From Adineta ricciae (taxonomy: Eukaryota > Rotifera > Eurotatoria > Adinetida > Adinetidae), in contig CAJNOJ010000095.1 of the NCBI GenBank assembly GCA_905250025.1, positions 186,001-250,000 of the forward strand: 64,000 nucleotides of DNA, in the 5' to 3' direction. Below the pieces are notes generated by a model, which worked only from the letters and a program-made list of their open reading frames with translations, did not search any database and had not been told where the DNA came from. Position numbers and translations under genes: made by a program. The number at the start of each line of letters is the position of its first letter. Positions within the stretch are counted from its first letter, which is position 1. Positions 59,338 to 64,000 of the stretch are shown here, piece after piece.

Positions 59338-60182
59338 CGAATACTTCAGTTGAAACGGACGTTGAATACTAAAAAGTTAGCTTTGTTGTCAAACAAAAGT
59401 ATATATATACAGACAATACTAGTCTTATCAAACACATTATGAATATAGATGGTAATGATCACACGTTATTGTCGAGATAGGAAAAGGAGAGAAATATTTG
59501 ATAGTGAGTTCACTTGTGAACATATTCTATTAAATGATCATATCGATCTGAATAATGTTTATGTGTGCGTCTATTTGAATTGTTCATGTGTAATAAAAAA
59601 AAATCTTATCTATTTAACTTATGAAACAGTCGATTGAATAAGAATAAGATAACCTTTTGCTCAAAAGTTGTCTGTTAATCATGACTGATGCTTTCGTTCG
59701 TATCGAATGACTTTGGTCGCATTTGATAGCAAAAAAATCGCAAACAAGTTTATGAACGTGATATTTGTTCAATGCAATGCATCATAAATGTGAAAAGGAT
59801 CATATAATTTACACGTGTAAATCGAAGAATGTTAAGAATTAACTTCATCTGATTGGTGATGTTCGAATAAGAACGTGGATATTGACTTGACAAAGTTTAT
59901 TTTCTCGACAACAATAATGAGTGGATATTAAAAATAGAAAATGAAGTAATGTTCGAAATCACGACAAAGAGCGGCTGTTCTTTATCATCCAGGATAGAAA
60001 TTACAAAACGACATAAATAAAATAATCGGTGTTGAAGCGAAACGAAGGAAAACACAAATAAATATTTGGGAAGAAGAACAACAACAATAGAGAAGAAACG
60101 ATTTTTTGAAATCACAGATAAAATAAAAAGACGTAGAAGACAACGATAAACTCGTGAATTTGGGTTTTTAAAGAAAGTGTTA
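59338..60182. other. Intergenic between the large gene and ATP7
   Basis: AT-rich. It contains the 3' flank of the ATP7 gene on minus and the upstream region of the large gene. No gene recognised; a 62-codon plus ORF at 59449 has no support. Confidence 0.55.
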
Positions 60183-63100
60183 TTATAGGACAGCGTGCAT
60201 TTCCATATCATCATCGAGAGAATTCGTATTGAGTAGAAGAGCTGCTTTTTGTTTATCATACAAAGAAGTCGATGCTTGTTGTTTAACAGCGGAAACTGCG
60301 CCAGAAAATATCTGAGCTAAACGGCTACCACGTAAACTTGATATTAACGAACCGTTGGGCGTTCGTTCTAAATTATCGATTCCTCGATGAACATTAATAT
60401 TTTTTCCTTTATTCATCGACCAAAGAATAAATTCATGGTTATCATATGTTTGAATATCTGGCTTACGATAGTTCCGTAAGAGCAACGATGACATGACAAC
60501 AGTGACTGATGATAATGCCATTGCAGCTGATGCCATCCAGGGCATAAGAGAGATGTTAAATGGAAGAAAAACTCCAGCAGCAATTGGTATACCGAATAGA
60601 TTGTAGATCGTAGCAAATATAAAGTTTAAGTGGATCCTTCGAACCGTTTTTTTCGATAAGAGTATGGCACCGAGAACATCTTCAAGTGCATCACGAATTA
60701 GAACAACGTTCGCCGCTTCGACAGCAACATCAGCACCTGTGCCAACAGCGATACCAACATCAGCACGCGCTAACGCTGGTGAGTCATTGACACCATCGCC
60801 AACCATAGCGACTTTTTCACCTTTACGACTGTTTTCTTTCAATGTAGCAATGAAACGTTCTTTCTGAGTTGGTAACACTTCAGCATAAACATTCTTAATA
60901 CCAACTTGCGCAGCTATCGCTCGAGCAGTTTTGACGTTGTCACCGGTTACAAGTAGAACATTGAGACCCATCGATTGTAATGCAAAAATCGTCAAAGGTG
61001 CAGTTGGTTTTATACGGTCAGCAATAGCGATCATACCAATAATAATACCTAAAAGAAATATTCTTGTTTACTAAGTCGACTTCAGTGAAAATTATTCTTA
61101 CCATTGGCAGCAACCAAGACAGCCGTATGTCCATCATGTTCATGTTTACCCATTGCTGAATCAATTTCATGTGTAACTTGTATACTGTTTCTTTCCATCC
61201 ATTCACGATTGCCGATTAGAACTGAGTAGATTCTGTCGTGAAACAATCCAGCATCATCTGCGGTCTTGCCTTTGGTCATGAGATATTCAATTTTGCTAAC
61301 TTTGGCAGTCAAACCATAACCCCAGACAGCGTTGAAGTCTTCACAGTGACCAAGTTGGTCACTACCAAAGTAATCCTTACAGTGCTTTCGTATCGCCATG
61401 CCTAAAGGATGTTCAGAGCCGCTTTCAGCTGTGCCAGCGAGCGCTAACAATCGCTTCAATGTCCACTGTGGATCATTTGCAAAAAATACACGTGTGTCGA
61501 CAACTGTTGGTTTGCCTTGTGTAATTGTGCCTGTCTTATCAAATACAATTGTACGGATCTTTTGGGCAGCTTCTAAAGGTTCGCCGCCTTTCACGAGAAT
61601 TCCTTGTGAAGCACCAACACCTGCAACATAGAAGAAGCCCAATAGACTTATTAGAATCTGCTTCATTATACTAAGGTTCGCTACTTACCAGTACCAACCA
61701 TAACTGCTGTTGGGGTTGCGAGACCAAGTGCACATGGACAAGCAATCGAGAGTACGGTGATTGCAAAGCGAAAAGCAAGTTCGAGTACGACTTCCATCTT
61801 GCTTGGCTCTTTTCCTGGTTGGTGATGCATCGTCGAACCTTCTCCCATCATACCATGATGATACTAAAACCGTCAACCAGAGACATGTCAATTCAATTCA
61901 ATCGCTAAGATATTTCTTACCATAGAATATTTTAGTATTTTATCATAGTGTGTATAACCGATAATAAGCCAGGAAACCAATGTTACACAAGACACACTAA
62001 CAACAACAGGTACGAAATAACCAGCAATTGTATCTGCTAGTGCTTGAATGGGTGCTTTCGATGTTTGTGCTTCTTCGACCAATTTAATAATTTGTTTCAG
62101 CGCTGTATCATGACCGACATGTGTAGCACGAACTAATAACATTCCATTTAAATTCTTCGTGCCACCGACAACTTGTGAGCCGACGGTTTTTTCGACTGGC
62201 ATTGATTCACCTGTTAACAATGATTCATCGCACGTTGATGTACCTTCGATAACTCGGCCATCGGTTGGAATAGTTCCTCCTGGTAGAACTTTCAAGATGT
62301 CATTACGTTGAATCAATTTAGCTAGAATCGTTTTTTCGGAAAGAATTTCGCCGGTTTGTTCATCTAACTGAACTAATGTTCCTTGTGGCGGTTGTAATGA
62401 CAACAATTTTGTTAGAGCATCTGATGTTTTACCCTGAATGGACAACATTTTTTTAGAATCTTCTTACACGTATTCTCGAAAACGAACCTTCGCAATATGC
62501 TCGAGCCATCGTCCAAGTGCAACGAACATCATCAGCATGGGTGGAACATCGAAAAACGTTATAGGACTAGGAAGATTTTGATAAATATTAAACAGAACCA
62601 CAATACAGGAATAAACATATGCTGTCGTAGTAGCCATAACGATCAAGACATCCATGTTTGCAGAGCCATGCTTGATTGCTTTAAATGCTTGAATGTAAAA
62701 ATAACGACCACTGATCCACTATGAAAAGGTATGCATAGGAATAATGAAAAGGAAAGCGAAAGATTACGCACTTGAACTGGCGTAGACAAAAGAAACATAA
62801 TGAGATTCTCGAGCGATAGGCCGCGCATGACTTGAGGAGCTTCTTCGTGATTTTTCCATTTGTACATGAATGCCATCATAATGATCATGGCTGGAACACC
62901 AAAAATAGCCGACAGAAGGAATGAATTTCGCCAACGTCGAGTTTCGCGTCGATGAATTTTTGCCAAGCTGGATGCTTTCGAATCTTCACTGACTAATGAA
63001 GCAGGAAAACCAATAGCCTATCAATGACAAACAAAATATTTTCTTCGCTATCCAAAAACAAGGCTTCCTATATACATCAAGTTCACGGATAATATCTCTT

Positions 63101-63664
63101 GGGCCGATCTTTGAAGAATCGTATTTGAATCTACCACGGTGAGTCAACAGAGCGACTTCAGCGCTATGCACTCCGGGCAGTTTTGCAATAGACGTTTCGA
63201 TTTTCCGAACACATGATGCGCATGTCATATTCTCAATCTTAAACATAGAATGATCGATGAAACATCTCGCTGGTGACAATTTCCGTTTACATACACTCAG
63301 ATCGATGATATCGACACCACTTTCTACTTTTTCCAGTACTTCAGCACGAAAACCGAGTTCATTGATTAAATGAGCAATTTGAGACGGAATGATATATTCT
63401 GGATTATATTCAACTTCAGCTTTATTTGACAAAAGCGCAACACGCACACCATAAATTCCTAATTGAAGGACCAAACTTTAAAAAAAAACCATCATTTTGT
63501 CAAAACGTGATTACCTTCAACTTTGGAAAGATTTCGTTCGATCGAATCAACACAACTGGCGCAAGTCATTCCGATAATACTTATCGAACACGTCTCAGTA
63601 TCATCGACGACTGGTGATCGTTTAGCAATCGCCTGTCGAGGTTTTGATTGTTTAGTATTTTCAC
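60183..63664 (-). CDS. ATP7: Copper-transporting P1B-type ATPase, 5' end outside the called exons
   Basis: Pumps Cu(I) across trans-Golgi or plasma membrane. Two heavy-metal-associated domains are visible: [16 protein letters not shown] (exon from 63664) and [16 protein letters not shown]. Then come the TM region ([16 protein letters not shown]), the actuator TGESMPVEK and the ion-channel motif [16 protein letters not shown]. These are followed by phosphorylation [17 protein letters not shown], the ATP-binding hinge [16 protein letters not shown] and the last TM pair. The C-terminus has a dileucine (ALLLNTNS) and ends MEMHAVL, stop 60183; a C-terminal dileucine is the known retrieval signal of ATP7A/B. 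About nine ~50-nt introns occur. Animal ATP7 usually has up to six HMA domains; more may lie beyond the window or be absent. An acceptor at 63665 shows that an upstream exon exists. ATP7A and ATP7B are not separable. Confidence 0.93.
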
Positions 63665-64000
63665 CTAAAAAAAAGTCAGTGCTGTTTATCATCTAAGTCA
63701 ATACTATTCATCAAGCAAATATGCAAAACTTTGTTTGTTCTCTTTCATTTTCAATTCAAATTGATTATTGACAGGAATTCCGATTAATTATCAGTTGTCT
63801 ACTGCCTTTCAAGATAACATATTATTTGAACAGCAAGAGCTGATCAAACAGACATGATTCGAATTATTCACATATGTCCTAATGCGTCATTACACAAAGA
63901 TTACACGATAAACCAAACTGGATTAGTGATAAAATAAGAAAACTAGTCTTCGCGTTTCGCTTAATACACTTCCTGTGTTCTGTATATAACAAATCGATAT
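63665..64000. other. Window edge, upstream intron/5' region of ATP7
   Basis: Begins with a splice acceptor (poly-T then AG on minus) leading into the first visible HMA exon. The remaining 330 bp contain no further HMA motif or convincing coding exon, so they are either a long intron or the 5' UTR/promoter. Confidence 0.5.

Overview
The window is nuclear DNA of a small-genome animal. It is AT-rich and gene-dense. Almost every gene is cut by short GT-AG introns of about 50-60 nt, while several introns or gaps of 1-2.5 kb hold no recognisable genes. The gene set is metazoan: Vps34, MAST kinase, SECIS-binding protein, EGF/chitin-binding protein, Ly6 protein and GPCR. The compact introns, a bacterial-type 3-hydroxybutyrate dehydrogenase that carries introns, and the general protein style suggest a rotifer, probably bdelloid. 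That assignment is inference; no species-specific marker was seen. No transposon, CRISPR array or viral copy was recognised.

Layout. 0.2-5.7 kb: PIK3C3/VPS34 (-) diverging from glutaminyl-peptide cyclotransferase (+). 6.0 kb: tRNA-Pro(UGG). 7.0-7.4 kb: small unknown protein with LIR-like motifs. 9.6-15.0 kb: MAST-type kinase (-). 17.4-20.9 kb: small single-pass membrane protein and a class A GPCR (-). 23.4-27.9 kb: dense minus-strand block of bacterial-type BDH, COX20, phosphatidylserine decarboxylase, SMIM13-like protein and proteasome beta-5. 28.3-31.1 kb: SECISBP2-like (+), divergent from the proteasome gene. 31.8-33.6 kb: secreted single-exon protein and MICOS subunit MIC26/27 (+). 35.7-40.2 kb: EGF-repeat/chitin-binding protein, Ly6/uPAR protein and a tiny Cys-rich ORF (+). 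40.2-45.0 kb: malonyl-CoA decarboxylase, UDP-glucose 6-dehydrogenase and a secreted unknown (-). 45.6-59.3 kb: two very large, mostly disordered proteins (-). 60.2-63.7 kb: copper-transporting P-type ATPase ATP7 (-), cut by the right end of the window.

Working together. Several genes are mitochondrial or lipid-related housekeeping genes (COX20, PISD, MIC26/27, BDH, MLYCD), but nothing proves co-regulation. Three observations stand out. The stop codon of the SMIM13-like gene overlaps the PISD start codon (ATGA), a bacterial-style arrangement that suggests a dicistronic mRNA. The giant protein at 52.0-59.3 kb carries a duplicated module of about 100 residues that I do not recognise. A 100-residue ORF at 39.86-40.16 kb repeats an LDCxCQC motif exactly 40 codons apart. 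Exon borders were worked out by eye from splice signals, reading frame and remembered family sequences, so exact boundaries are approximate.
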